Positions 24,231 through 31,304 of a stretch of 54,742 nucleotides of DNA are shown here, one piece after another. A program made the translations under genes and the position numbers. This DNA comes from Clostridia bacterium (GTDB taxonomy: Bacteria; Bacillota; Clostridia; Oscillospirales; Acutalibacteraceae). The stretch is taken from NCBI GenBank assembly GCA_900755895.1, contig CAAEIG010000218.1:1-54742 (forward strand), written 5' to 3'. Numbering within the stretch: position 1 is the first letter of the stretch; every line of letters starts with the position of its first letter. Under the pieces are notes generated by a model that was not told where the DNA came from, did not search any database, and saw only the letters and a program-made list of their open reading frames with translations.

Positions 24231-24748
24231 AGGGATTCCTCCTTCAATTGGTCGCGCAGCCGGCTGACCGCCCGGCGCAAGTACACGCTGACTGTGCCTT
24301 GGGGCATGCCGGTGGCATCGCTGATCTCCCGGATGGTGCAGCCGTCAAAGTATTTCAGCTTCACCACGTCCCGGTACTTTTCGGGCAGTTGGTCCAGGGC
24401 TCGGTACAGGTCCATCCGCTCCTCTGGGGAGAGACCCTCCGGGGCGGTCAGCTGGGCCCCCTCCTCCAGGGGGAGTTCCTCCCGGCGGCGGCGCAGAAGA
24501 TCCTGGGCTGTATTGATGAGAATTCTGGTGAGCCAGGTCCGGAAATACTCCGGATCCCGCAGGGTCTTTCGGCTTTTGTACGCCTTGAGGATGCTCTCCT
24601 GAACCACGTCCAGGGCATCCGACTCCTGGTGAGTATAAAGGTACGCCATGCGGTAAAGATATTCCTGTTCCTGTCGAATCAGCTCCCCAAAGGCGTTGGG
24701 GTTGCCCCGCATGGCCCGTTTGATCCGTGCCCGTTGCTCCCTGTCCAC
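24215..24748 (-). CDS. ECF-type RNA polymerase sigma factor
   Basis: It has sigma region 2 (FGELIRQEQEYLYRMAYLYTHQESDALDVVQESILKAYKSRKTL, with the DALDVVQE core) and region 4 (LPEKYRDVVKLKYFDGCTIREISDATGMPQGTVSVYLRRAVSRLRDQL). The GTG at 24748 gives 177 residues and fits the AAGGAAG ribosome site. A GTG three codons earlier (24757) is in frame but lies almost on top of that site. It is coupled to the DUF4179 gene by a 16-base overlap, the usual sigma/anti-sigma arrangement. Target genes unknown; no clear self-regulated ECF promoter was found upstream. Confidence 0.93.
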   Translation of the reverse strand: MDREQRARIKRAMRGNPNAFGELIRQEQEYLYRMAYLYTHQESDALDVVQESILKAYKSRKTLRDPEYFRTWLTRILINTAQDLLRRRREELPLEEGAQLTAPEGLSPEERMDLYRALDQLPEKYRDVVKLKYFDGCTIREISDATGMPQGTVSVYLRRAVSRLRDQLKEESLCEKP

Positions 24749-24840
24749 TGCGTTCACTTCCTTTCTCTTTGCCCATTAGACGCCAAATCTGCGCAGATTC
24801 TTACACATTTTTCGCTCTGCCCAAAATTATGGGAACTTAC

Positions 24841-24870
24841 TTGACACAACCTTCCCATTTCCATTACAAT
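24841..24870 (+). promoter_or_regulatory. Promoter of the EIIA gene
   Basis: Perfect TTGACA (24841-24846), 18-base spacer, TACAAT (24865-24870), about 90 bases before the ATG. Confidence 0.8.
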
Positions 24871-24965
24871 AAGGAAAATTACAGGTGGTTTTTTTCTATA
24901 AAACTTCTGCCGGTTCCCCTTCTCCACACCGGCTTTTTCCAAACACATTTGAAAGGAGTGCGCTT

Positions 24966-25469
24966 ATGGCTGCGGCATCCTCAGAGCAGGGGTATCTCTT
25001 CGGCTGTCCCATCAGCGGCGTTGTCGCCCCTGTCTCCCAATGCCCGGACCCCACGTTTTCCCAGGGGATTCTGGGACCCGGCGTGGTCATCGAGCCCCAG
25101 GGCTGCCAGATCTTTGCACCCTGTGACAGCACAGTGGAGTTCTGCCTCTCCACCGGACATGCCCTGGGCTTTTCCACCCCCCAGGGGGCTAAATTCCTCA
25201 TCCATGTGGGCATGGACACCAACAAATTGGCTGGGCAGGGATTTCATCTGCTGGTTCAGATGGGCGACCAGGTCCGGCGGGGGGATCCCCTGCTCTCCTT
25301 TGACCCCCAGGTAATGGAGGAACATCACTGCACCATGGCCACACCCTTTGTCTTCTGCAACTGCAGCGAGGGCTGGGAATTGGAGATCCTCAAAACCGGT
25401 CCCACTGAGCCTGGTGAAGACATCATCCGTCTGACACGCTGTTCATCCCCCAGTGGGGAGCAAACCTGA
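24966..25469 (+). CDS. PTS EIIA(Glc)-like phosphocarrier, stand-alone
   Basis: The ATG at 24966 follows AAAGGAG, giving 167 residues of the glucose-family EIIA domain. Both key histidines are present: His65 in LSTGHALGFS and the phosphorylated His80 in KFLIHVGMDTNKL. The motif GQGFHLLVQMGDQVRRGDPLLSFD follows. In the PTS it accepts phosphate from HPr and passes it to an EIIB partner. No EIIB/EIIC gene is nearby, so it may serve a distant permease or have a regulatory role like Crr. A C-terminal stretch with several Cys (FCNCSEGWELEILKTG) is not conserved in textbook members. Own promoter and terminator. Confidence 0.92.
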   Translation: MAAASSEQGYLFGCPISGVVAPVSQCPDPTFSQGILGPGVVIEPQGCQIFAPCDSTVEFCLSTGHALGFSTPQGAKFLIHVGMDTNKLAGQGFHLLVQMGDQVRRGDPLLSFDPQVMEEHHCTMATPFVFCNCSEGWELEILKTGPTEPGEDIIRLTRCSSPSGEQT

Positions 25470-25479
25470 CGCACTGCCG

Positions 25480-25507
25480 GCAGGGGCTTTGGCCCCTGCT
25501 TTTTTTA
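25480..25507 (+). terminator. Terminator of the EIIA gene
   Basis: GCAGGGGC (25480-25487) pairs with GCCCCTGC (25492-25499), loop TTTG, then a run of T (25500-25507). Confidence 0.95.
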
Positions 25508-25554
25508 TTTCCTTTCAGACTACCAGAGGCCCGGCAGGAAAGTCAAGGCGCAGC

Positions 25555-25583
25555 TTGCAATTTTAAACCGGGAGTTGTATAAT
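25555..25583 (+). promoter_or_regulatory. Promoter of the SsuABC/TauABC-like operon
   Basis: TTGCAA (25555-25560), 17-base spacer, perfect TATAAT (25578-25583). The ~50-base leader carries a GGTCCC/GGGACC hairpin (25595-25617) next to the ribosome site. No TPP, SAM or other known riboswitch core is visible. Confidence 0.8.
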
Positions 25584-25640
25584 CCTAACTGCGAGGTCCC
25601 AGGCGTTGGAAGGGACCCGGGAAGAAAGGATATGATAAAC

Positions 25641-26747
25641 ATGAAGCAATTGATTTCTCTGGCTCTGGCCCTGTGCCTGAGCTTGACTCTCTTTGGCTGC
25701 ACTGCCGGCCAGGACGGAAGCTCCTCCAGCACGGTGGAGGAAAGCTCCACCGCTTCCATGGAGAGCTCCACCGCCTCCCTGGAAAGCGAAAGCTCCGCCT
25801 CGGAAAGCCAGCTGGAAAGCGAAGCCTCTCAGGAGGAGACCACTGACCTGGGCACCGCTGTTGTAGCGGCTCTGAAGGGCCCCACCGCCATGGGCATGGT
25901 GAAGATGGTCAGCGACGACGCTGCCTCTGAGGCACCCAAGTACGACTTCTCCATTTACGCCTCCGCTGACGAGATCACTCCCAAGCTGGTGCAGGGAGAG
26001 CTGGACATCGCCGCTGTGCCCGCCAACCTGGCAAGCGTCCTGTACAACAACACCGAAGGCCAGGTGCAGGTGCTGGCCATCAATACCCTGGGTGTGCTGT
26101 ACATTGTGGAGGACGGGGACACGGTCCAGTCCGTGGAGGACCTCAAGGGCAAGACCATCTTTGCCTCCGGCAAGGGTTCCACTCCGGAGTACGCCCTGAA
26201 CTACATGCTCACCCAAAACGGCATTGACCCGGAGACTGATGTGACCATCGAGTGGAAGAGTGAGCACTCTGAGTGCGTGGCCTCCCTGGCTGCCACAGAA
26301 AACGCCATTGCCATGCTGCCCCAGCCCTTTGTGACCACTGCTCAGGCTCAGAACGAGAACCTGCGGGTGGCTCTAGACATGACCGAAGAATGGGAAAAGC
26401 TGGCGGCCGAGAGCGGCGATGACGCCACCCTGATCACCGGCGTGGTAGTGGGCCGCAAGGAATTCGTGGAGGAAAATCCCCAGCTGGTGAACGCCTTCCT
26501 GGCAGAGTATGAGCAGTCCGTGGCTTACACCCAAGAGGATGTGGAAGGCGCTGCCAACCTCATCGGCGAATACGACATTGTACCGGCTGCCGTAGCCCAG
26601 AAGGCTCTGCCGGAGTGCAACATCACCTTTATCCAGGGCGAGGACATGAAGGCAAAGCTCTCCGCCTACCTCCAGACCCTGCTGGATCAGAACCCCAAGT
26701 CGATTGGAGGCGAGCTGCCCGGTGACGACTTCTACTACGTCGGCTAA
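25641..26747 (+). CDS. ABC importer substrate-binding lipoprotein, NMT1/SsuA-like
   Basis: The best start is ATG 25641 with AAAGGA ten bases upstream. An ATG nine bases earlier (25632) is too close to that site. The 368-residue precursor has signal MKQLISLALALCLSLTLFGC with lipobox Cys20. A Ser/Glu-rich linker about 25-65 contains imperfect repeats of ESSTAS. The binding domain shows LKGPTAMGMVKM, LDIAAVPANLASVLY, VEDLKGKTIFASGKGSTPEYALNYMLTQNG and AMLPQPFVTTA, typical of periplasmic-binding type II proteins for nitrate, sulfonate, taurine or thiamine precursors. The ligand cannot be deduced. First gene of a three-gene importer operon. Confidence 0.9.
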   Translation: MKQLISLALALCLSLTLFGCTAGQDGSSSSTVEESSTASMESSTASLESESSASESQLESEASQEETTDLGTAVVAALKGPTAMGMVKMVSDDAASEAPKYDFSIYASADEITPKLVQGELDIAAVPANLASVLYNNTEGQVQVLAINTLGVLYIVEDGDTVQSVEDLKGKTIFASGKGSTPEYALNYMLTQNGIDPETDVTIEWKSEHSECVASLAATENAIAMLPQPFVTTAQAQNENLRVALDMTEEWEKLAAESGDDATLITGVVVGRKEFVEENPQLVNAFLAEYEQSVAYTQEDVEGAANLIGEYDIVPAAVAQKALPECNITFIQGEDMKAKLSAYLQTLLDQNPKSIGGELPGDDFYYVG

Positions 26748-27513
26748 CGCGGGAGAAAAACAGAAAAAACCTCGCTGTGGCGTGCGGCTGTGGGCGGTGG
26801 CTGTTTGGGTCATCGTCTGGCAGCTTGCGGCCATGGCTCTGGGACAGGAGATCCTTTTGGTATCTCCTGTTTCTGTTTTATTCCGCCTGGCCCAGCTTCT
26901 GCCCCACTGGGATTTTTGGAGCGCCATTCTCTTCTCCTTCTGGCGGATCACTCTGGGCTTTCTCGCCGCCTGCCTAGTGGGGACAGTGCTGGCGGTGCTC
27001 TCCTCCCGGTTTTCCCCGGTGCGGGATCTCACCGCGCCTTTGATGAGCGTTGTCAAGTCCATTCCTGTGGCGTCCTTCATCATCCTGGTGCTGATCTGGG
27101 TGCCCTCCCGGAACCTGTCGGTGGTCATCTCCTTTTTGATGGTCACTCCCATTGTCTACGCCAATGTGCTGGGAGGCATTTCCAGCATGGATCACAAGCT
27201 CACCCAAATGGCGGACGTCTTCCAGGTACCCTTTCCCCGGCGGCTGCGGTATCTCTACCTGCCCCAGGTGGCGCCCTTCTTCCGCTCCGCCTGTGCCGTG
27301 GGGTTAGGCCTTTGCTGGAAAGCTGGCATCGCCGCCGAGGTCATCGGCCTGCCTGACGGCTCCATCGGTGAGCGGCTGTACGAGGCCAAGGTCTACCTGG
27401 CCACTCCGGATTTATTCTCCTGGACCGTGGTCATTGTACTGGTGAGCTTGGTGTTTGAAAAGTGCTTTCTGTTCCTGCTGGACCGGGTAGTGGCCCGGCT
27501 GGAACAAAGCTGA
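26722..27513 (+). CDS. ABC importer permease, SsuC/TauC-like
   Basis: The most probable start is GTG 26722 (MTTSTTSANAGEK...), with GGAGG about 11 bases upstream inside the end of the binding-protein gene, so the two overlap by 26 bases and are coupled. A TTG at 26704 has no ribosome site. The 263 residues contain about six membrane segments (for example LWAVAVWVIVWQLAAMAL and ITLGFLAACLVGTVLAVL) and a short EAA-like loop (QMADVFQVPFPRRLRYLYLPQVAPFF). The BPD_transp_1 fold fits nitrate/sulfonate/taurine-class importers. Confidence 0.9.
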   Translation: MTTSTTSANAGEKQKKPRCGVRLWAVAVWVIVWQLAAMALGQEILLVSPVSVLFRLAQLLPHWDFWSAILFSFWRITLGFLAACLVGTVLAVLSSRFSPVRDLTAPLMSVVKSIPVASFIILVLIWVPSRNLSVVISFLMVTPIVYANVLGGISSMDHKLTQMADVFQVPFPRRLRYLYLPQVAPFFRSACAVGLGLCWKAGIAAEVIGLPDGSIGERLYEAKVYLATPDLFSWTVVIVLVSLVFEKCFLFLLDRVVARLEQS

Positions 27514-27524
27514 AAGGAGGACCC

Positions 27525-28094
27525 ATGGAGATCGAGCTGCGAAATGTGAGCAAATCCTACGGGGAAAAGCAGGTGCTCAAAGACTTCTCCCACACCTTCC
27601 CCCGGGGGGAGCTGACCTGCATCATGGGGCCTTCCGGCTGCGGAAAGACCACCCTGCTCTCTCTGCTGCTGGGGCTGGAAGCCCCGGATCAGGGTGAAAT
27701 CCTGGGGCTGGAGGGGCTGAAGAAAAGCGCCGTATTCCAGGAGGACAGGCTGTGTGAAAACGCCGGGGCAGTGTCCAACATCCGGTTGGTAAACCCCGCT
27801 TTGACCAAGGGGGAAACCGAAGGGATGCTCCGGGAGCTGGGGCTTTCCGACAGCCTCCGTCAGCCGGTGAGGACACTCTCCGGCGGTATGAAACGGAGGG
27901 TGGCCATTCTGCGGGCCTTGGCCGCCGACTACGATGTGCTCTTCTGTGACGAGCCCTTCAAGGGACTGGACCAAGATACGAAAACCTTGGTCATGGGCTA
28001 TTTTTTGAGAAAAACTCAGGGAAAAACGGTGATCCTTGTGACACATGACAAATCCGAGGCTCAGGCTCTTGGCGGGGGGCTTTTGCTCTTGTAA
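27525..28094 (+). CDS. ABC importer ATPase, SsuB/TauB-like, unusually short
   Basis: The ATG at 27525 follows AAAGGAGG, giving 189 residues. Walker A GPSGCGKTT, Q loop VFQEDRLCE, signature TLSGGMKRRVAILRAL, Walker B DVLFCDEPFKGLD and the switch His (LVTHDKSEA) are all present, so the ATPase core is complete. It is about 50-60 residues shorter than typical SsuB/TauB proteins (~250) and stops shortly after the H loop (EAQALGGGLLLL). The missing part is the C-terminal tail, not catalytic residues. It energises the adjacent permease. Confidence 0.9.
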   Translation: MEIELRNVSKSYGEKQVLKDFSHTFPRGELTCIMGPSGCGKTTLLSLLLGLEAPDQGEILGLEGLKKSAVFQEDRLCENAGAVSNIRLVNPALTKGETEGMLRELGLSDSLRQPVRTLSGGMKRRVAILRALAADYDVLFCDEPFKGLDQDTKTLVMGYFLRKTQGKTVILVTHDKSEAQALGGGLLLL

Positions 28095-28117
28095 TGAGCC
28101 CTGGGTTGGTGTATGAT
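28089..28117 (+). promoter_or_regulatory. Probable promoter of the GH32 gene
   Basis: TTGTAA (28089-28094), 17-base spacer, TATGAT (28112-28117). The -35 hexamer overlaps the stop codon of the ATPase gene. It lies 54 bases before the GH32 ATG. Confidence 0.55.
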
Positions 28118-28170
28118 GAAAGTGATTTGACCGGGTTTCCGGTCCATCTTTTTTGCAAAGGAGTGTCGAC

Positions 28171-29262
28171 ATGCTTCCAAAATTGAATGTTCATGTTGAG
28201 CCTGACAAGGGTTGGCTCAACGATCCCAACGGACTTTGCTTTTTCCAGGGCAAATACCATGCCTTTTTCCAGCACAATCCCAAGGCTCCCAAGTGGGACG
28301 TGATGCACTGGGGCCACGCTGTCAGCGACGATCTGGTCCACTGGCGGGAACTGCCCATCGCCTTCTATCCCGACCAGCCCTATGAGGCCGGTTTGGGGTG
28401 CTTCTCCGGCTCCGCCGTGGAAAAGGATGGCCGGCTCTATTTCTTCTACACCGCTGTGGACAAGAATCTGGCTCAGACCCAGTGCATTGCCTGGACCGAC
28501 GATGGCGAGCACTTCACCAAGTATGAGGGCAATCCCATCATCAAAGAGAGCCCCCTGGATCCCAAGTGCCTGGACTTCCGGGATCCCAAGGTCTTCCAGT
28601 GGACCGACGGCAGCTACCGCATGGTACTGGGCGCTGGCAAGGACGGCTTTGGCGCGGTGTACCTGTATCGCTCTGAGGATCTGTTCCACTGGGATTACGT
28701 GGGCCCCATCTTCGAGACTCGGGAAATGGGTCCCGTGCTGGAGTGCCCCGATCTGTTCCCTGTGGGGGACAAGTGGGTGCTGTGCTTCTCTCGGATGGAC
28801 AAGCCCCAAATGGTCAGCTATGTGGTGGGCCAGTTTGACGGGGAACACTTCACCGCCGAAAGCATTCAGAAGCCCGAGCTGGGACCCAACTATTACGCTC
28901 CCCAGAGCTTTGTGGATCCCAAGGGCCGGCGCATCGTCATCGGCTGGATGGCTCCCTGGGACCGTCCCCAACATGAGGATGAGGTCCGCTGCGGCTGCCT
29001 GACCATCCCCATGGAGATCTCCCTCAACGACAAGGGGAATCTGTGCTTCTTCCCGGTGGAAGAGGCCGCCTCCCTGCTGGTGGAGGAGGATCCCCTGGTG
29101 GAGCGGGGTCCCTGGCTGTGCAAGGTCACCGATGGGGAGCACATCCTCTTCGAGTGCCCCGCCAGTGAAGTCAAAGACGTGAAGATCCTCCGGGATACCC
29201 ACACCTGTGAAGTCTTCCTCAACGGCGGCGAGAAGGTCTTCTCCTTCTACTTTGAGCCGTAA
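28171..29262 (+). CDS. GH32 fructosidase (sucrose-6-phosphate hydrolase/invertase-like), short form
   Basis: ATG 28171 follows AAAGGAG, giving 363 residues. The five-bladed propeller carries the nucleophile Asp18 in WLNDPNG, the transition-state Asp138 in FRDP, and the acid/base Glu191 in GPVLECPDLF. The C-terminal beta-sandwich is much reduced: family members are usually ~490 residues, and only a last strand pair (TCEVFLNGGEKVFSFYFEP) matches it. There is no signal peptide, so it is cytoplasmic. Expected reaction: release of fructose from sucrose, sucrose-6-phosphate or fructo-oligosaccharides. No sucrose PTS or fructokinase is adjacent. Confidence 0.9.
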   Translation: MLPKLNVHVEPDKGWLNDPNGLCFFQGKYHAFFQHNPKAPKWDVMHWGHAVSDDLVHWRELPIAFYPDQPYEAGLGCFSGSAVEKDGRLYFFYTAVDKNLAQTQCIAWTDDGEHFTKYEGNPIIKESPLDPKCLDFRDPKVFQWTDGSYRMVLGAGKDGFGAVYLYRSEDLFHWDYVGPIFETREMGPVLECPDLFPVGDKWVLCFSRMDKPQMVSYVVGQFDGEHFTAESIQKPELGPNYYAPQSFVDPKGRRIVIGWMAPWDRPQHEDEVRCGCLTIPMEISLNDKGNLCFFPVEEAASLLVEEDPLVERGPWLCKVTDGEHILFECPASEVKDVKILRDTHTCEVFLNGGEKVFSFYFEP

Positions 29263-29271
29263 GGTGGCGCT

Positions 29272-29781
29272 ATGAGCGATCACACCCCCCAAGCCCGGAA
29301 TTTCAGAGAGGAATTTTCCTCCCACCTGTTGGACAGCGTCCTTTGCCACTTTATGCGCACAGCTCTCTACTTGGGTCACAACGGGCTGCTGGACCTTCCC
29401 CTGCCCTATAAGGGGCCGGAACCGGTTGCTTCCCTGATGGAGCTGGCAGGGGATTTGATCGCCGATGCCCAGCCCCCGGAAGTGACTCAGCTGTTGCTGG
29501 ACGCTCAGTACCAGGAACTGCTGTCCCAGGGCGAACTCTCTCGGGAAGAACTTTTGGCCCTGGGGACGGTACGGCAGTTGGCAATGCACCTGCCTTACGA
29601 TCCTTCCCCCTATGAGTATCTGCTCTCCCTGGAAAATCTGTTCGGCGACAAGGCTCAGGAGTATTACACCTTTACCTTTGCGCCCAACCTTCCTCCCCAG
29701 GTACGGGAACACTATGGCATGGATGACTTTCTCCAGTTCATCCCCAAAGACAAACTGCGGTTAGACTATACCCAGCCATAA
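29272..29781 (+). CDS. Protein of unknown function coupled to GH32
   Basis: The 169-residue protein starts at an ATG ten bases after the GH32 stop, with AAGGTGG as ribosome site, so it is very probably co-transcribed. No family was recognised. It is acidic, without signal peptide or membrane segment. It has Leu-rich helices (PPEVTQLLLDAQYQELLSQGELSREELLALGTVRQLAMHL), then an aromatic stretch (YDPSPYEYLLSLENLFGDKAQEYYTFTF) and a basic end (FIPKDKLRLDYTQP). The sequence reads as a real, mostly helical cytoplasmic protein. Partnership with GH32 is inferred only from spacing. Confidence 0.75.
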   Translation: MSDHTPQARNFREEFSSHLLDSVLCHFMRTALYLGHNGLLDLPLPYKGPEPVASLMELAGDLIADAQPPEVTQLLLDAQYQELLSQGELSREELLALGTVRQLAMHLPYDPSPYEYLLSLENLFGDKAQEYYTFTFAPNLPPQVREHYGMDDFLQFIPKDKLRLDYTQP

Positions 29782-29803
29782 CCCCCTAAGATAAGCAAGA
29801 TGC

Positions 29804-29860
29804 AACTCCCGGTTGCGCGGGTTCCACTCCAAATGGGTGGCGCGCAACCGGGAGTTTTGG
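29804..29860 (+). terminator. Long palindrome, probable terminator of the GH32 operon
   Basis: AACTCCCGGTTGCGCG (29804-29819) and CGCGCAACCGGGAGTT (29841-29856) are perfect 16-base inverted copies. The 21-base loop can pair further (CCAC/GTGG). Only TTTT follows, so termination may be modest. The TATACT of the next gene's promoter begins five bases after the stem. Confidence 0.6.
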
Positions 29861-29866
29861 TATACT
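29858..29866 (+). promoter_or_regulatory. Extended -10 promoter of the XRE gene
   Basis: TGG followed by TATACT (29861-29866), 26 bases before the GTG start. The -35 position falls within the palindrome stem, so folding or protein binding there could affect it. Confidence 0.45.
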
Positions 29867-29891
29867 GAGGCCATGGAAAGGGGGAATCCTT

Positions 29892-30368
29892 GTGACCACT
29901 GGTGAAAAGATTCAAGCTCTCCGCAAAAAAAGAGGCCTGACCCAGGAACAGCTGGCCCAAGAGCTGGGAGTCTCCCGGCAGGCAATCTCCCGGTGGGAGT
30001 TGGACGAGACACTGCCCGACACCCAAAACCTCCTGCCCTTAAAGGCAGCCCTGGGGGTCAGCGTGGACACGCTGCTGGATCCCAACCTAGGATTGGAGCC
30101 TCCCCAGGGGGAAAGTTTTCCACAGCTTCCGGGAGCGCCGGGGAAAAAATCCAGGCTGCGGTGGCTATGGCTGCTGCCCCTTGGTTTGGCGGTGGTGTAC
30201 AACCTGGTGTTGTTTTTGGTCGCCTGGCTCCTCACCGGCGGTCTGCCCTCCCTGACCCTGGTGCTGGCCTCTGTGAGCCTGTGTTTCTGGGTCTATGGTC
30301 TCTGCGCGGGCGTATATATCCTCTGGCTGCTGATACGCTTTCTCCGCCAACGGCTGGGAGAGCATTGA
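29892..30368 (+). CDS. XRE-family helix-turn-helix protein with membrane segments
   Basis: The GTG start is preceded by AAAGGGGGAA. Of 158 residues, the N-terminal ~65 form a Cro/C1-type HTH (IQALRKKRGLTQEQLAQELGVSRQAISRWELDETLPDTQNLLPLKAALGVSVDTLL). After a Pro-rich linker come two hydrophobic segments (LWLLPLGLAVVYNLVLFLVAWLL and LVLASVSLCFWVYGLCAGVYILWLLI). Membrane-tethered XRE regulators are common in Clostridia. Target and signal unknown. Single gene, ended by a strong terminator. Confidence 0.9.
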   Translation: MTTGEKIQALRKKRGLTQEQLAQELGVSRQAISRWELDETLPDTQNLLPLKAALGVSVDTLLDPNLGLEPPQGESFPQLPGAPGKKSRLRWLWLLPLGLAVVYNLVLFLVAWLLTGGLPSLTLVLASVSLCFWVYGLCAGVYILWLLIRFLRQRLGEH

Positions 30369-30401
30369 AAAAGGCTGTGGCAATCTGCCACAGCCTTTTT
30401 T
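30368..30401. terminator. Strong bidirectional terminator
   Basis: GGCTGTGGCA (30373-30382) pairs perfectly with TGCCACAGCC (30386-30395), flanked by AAAAA and TTTTTT. It serves the XRE gene and the converging purine phosphorylase gene. Confidence 0.95.
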
Positions 30402-30424
30402 GCTAGTTCTTTTTTCCTGCAAGC

Positions 30425-31249
30425 TCACTGCCCCAGAGTGGAGATCAGCTCCCACACCAGGCTCTGGAACCGCTGGGCAACTCGGTCCGCGGTCTGCTGG
30501 ACCTCTTCGTGGGACAGGGGCGTTCCGCCCAGGCCCGCAGCCAGATTAGTCACGCAGCTGATACCGCAGATCTCCAACCCCATGTGCCGGGCGGCAATAG
30601 CCTCACAGGCGGTGCTCATGCCCACGGCATTGGCCCCCAAAGCCTGGAACATGCGAATCTCCGCCGGGGACTCATACTGGGGGCCTGTGGCCTGGAGATA
30701 CACCCCCTGCTTCAGAGGAAAGCCCAACTTCTGGGCGGCGTTCAAAGCCCGCTCCCGCAGGCGGGTGCTGTAGATCTCTGTCATGTCCGGGAACCGGGGT
30801 CCCAGCTCCTCCAGGTTCTGGCCCAGCAGAGGTGAGGGCACAAAGCTGGCGATCTGGTCGGTGAGCAGCATCAGGTCGCCGGGCTCCAGGTTGGGCCCGA
30901 TGCCCCCGGCGGCGTTGGTCAGCACCAGGCGTTTGGCTCCCAGGAGCCCCATCACCCGGATGGGCAGCACCACGTCCTCCATGGGATAGCCCTCATAGTA
31001 GTGGACACGGCCCTGCATCACCACCACCGGCTCCTCCCCCACATAGCCAAAGAGAAACCGGCCCTGATGGCCCGCCACAGTGGAAACGGGGAATCCTGGA
31101 ATGTCCTGGTAGTCCACCGCGGCCTCCAGACGGATCTTCTCCCCAAAGGCCCCCAGGCCCGAACCCAGGACCAGGGCCGTACTGGGTACAAAATCCGTCT
31201 TGTTCCGAATGGCGGACACGCAGGCTTTCAGTCGTTCGTAAGGGGTCAT
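30425..31249 (-). CDS. punA: Purine nucleoside phosphorylase, trimeric type
   Basis: The ATG at 31249 has AAAGGA eight bases upstream; the ATG three codons before it sits on that site. The 274 residues match the low-molecular-weight trimeric PNP family: VLGSGLGAFG (phosphate site), GHQGRFLFG, GRVHYYEGY, LTNAAGGIGPNLEPGDLMLLTDQI, LQATGPQYESPAEIRMFQALGANAVGMSTACEAIAA and the end-region Asn in CVTNLAAGL. It cleaves inosine and guanosine and their deoxy forms with phosphate to free base and ribose-1-phosphate in purine salvage. It lies downstream of enolase but has its own promoter. Confidence 0.96.
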   Translation of the reverse strand: MTPYERLKACVSAIRNKTDFVPSTALVLGSGLGAFGEKIRLEAAVDYQDIPGFPVSTVAGHQGRFLFGYVGEEPVVVMQGRVHYYEGYPMEDVVLPIRVMGLLGAKRLVLTNAAGGIGPNLEPGDLMLLTDQIASFVPSPLLGQNLEELGPRFPDMTEIYSTRLRERALNAAQKLGFPLKQGVYLQATGPQYESPAEIRMFQALGANAVGMSTACEAIAARHMGLEICGISCVTNLAAGLGGTPLSHEEVQQTADRVAQRFQSLVWELISTLGQ

Positions 31250-31275
31250 GGAAATCATCCTTTCCAGTTTTCTCC

Positions 31276-31304
31276 ATCTTACCCCGGTTTACTCCCCTTG
31301 TCAA
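31276..31304 (-). promoter_or_regulatory. Promoter of the purine phosphorylase gene
   Basis: On the minus strand: TTGACA (31304-31299), 17-base spacer, TAAGAT (31281-31276). The -35 box contains the enolase stop codon TGA. Confidence 0.75.

Noticed and set aside
24829..24836. GGGAACTT as an ECF -35 element for sigma autoregulation
   Set aside because: It is on the plus strand, pointing away from the sigma gene, and overlaps a normal TTGACA-N18-TACAAT promoter for the EIIA gene.
25561..25640. TPP or other riboswitch before the NMT1-like importer
   Set aside because: The leader is only about 50 bases, holds a single GGTCCC/GGGACC hairpin and lacks the CTGAGA thi-box or any other known aptamer core.
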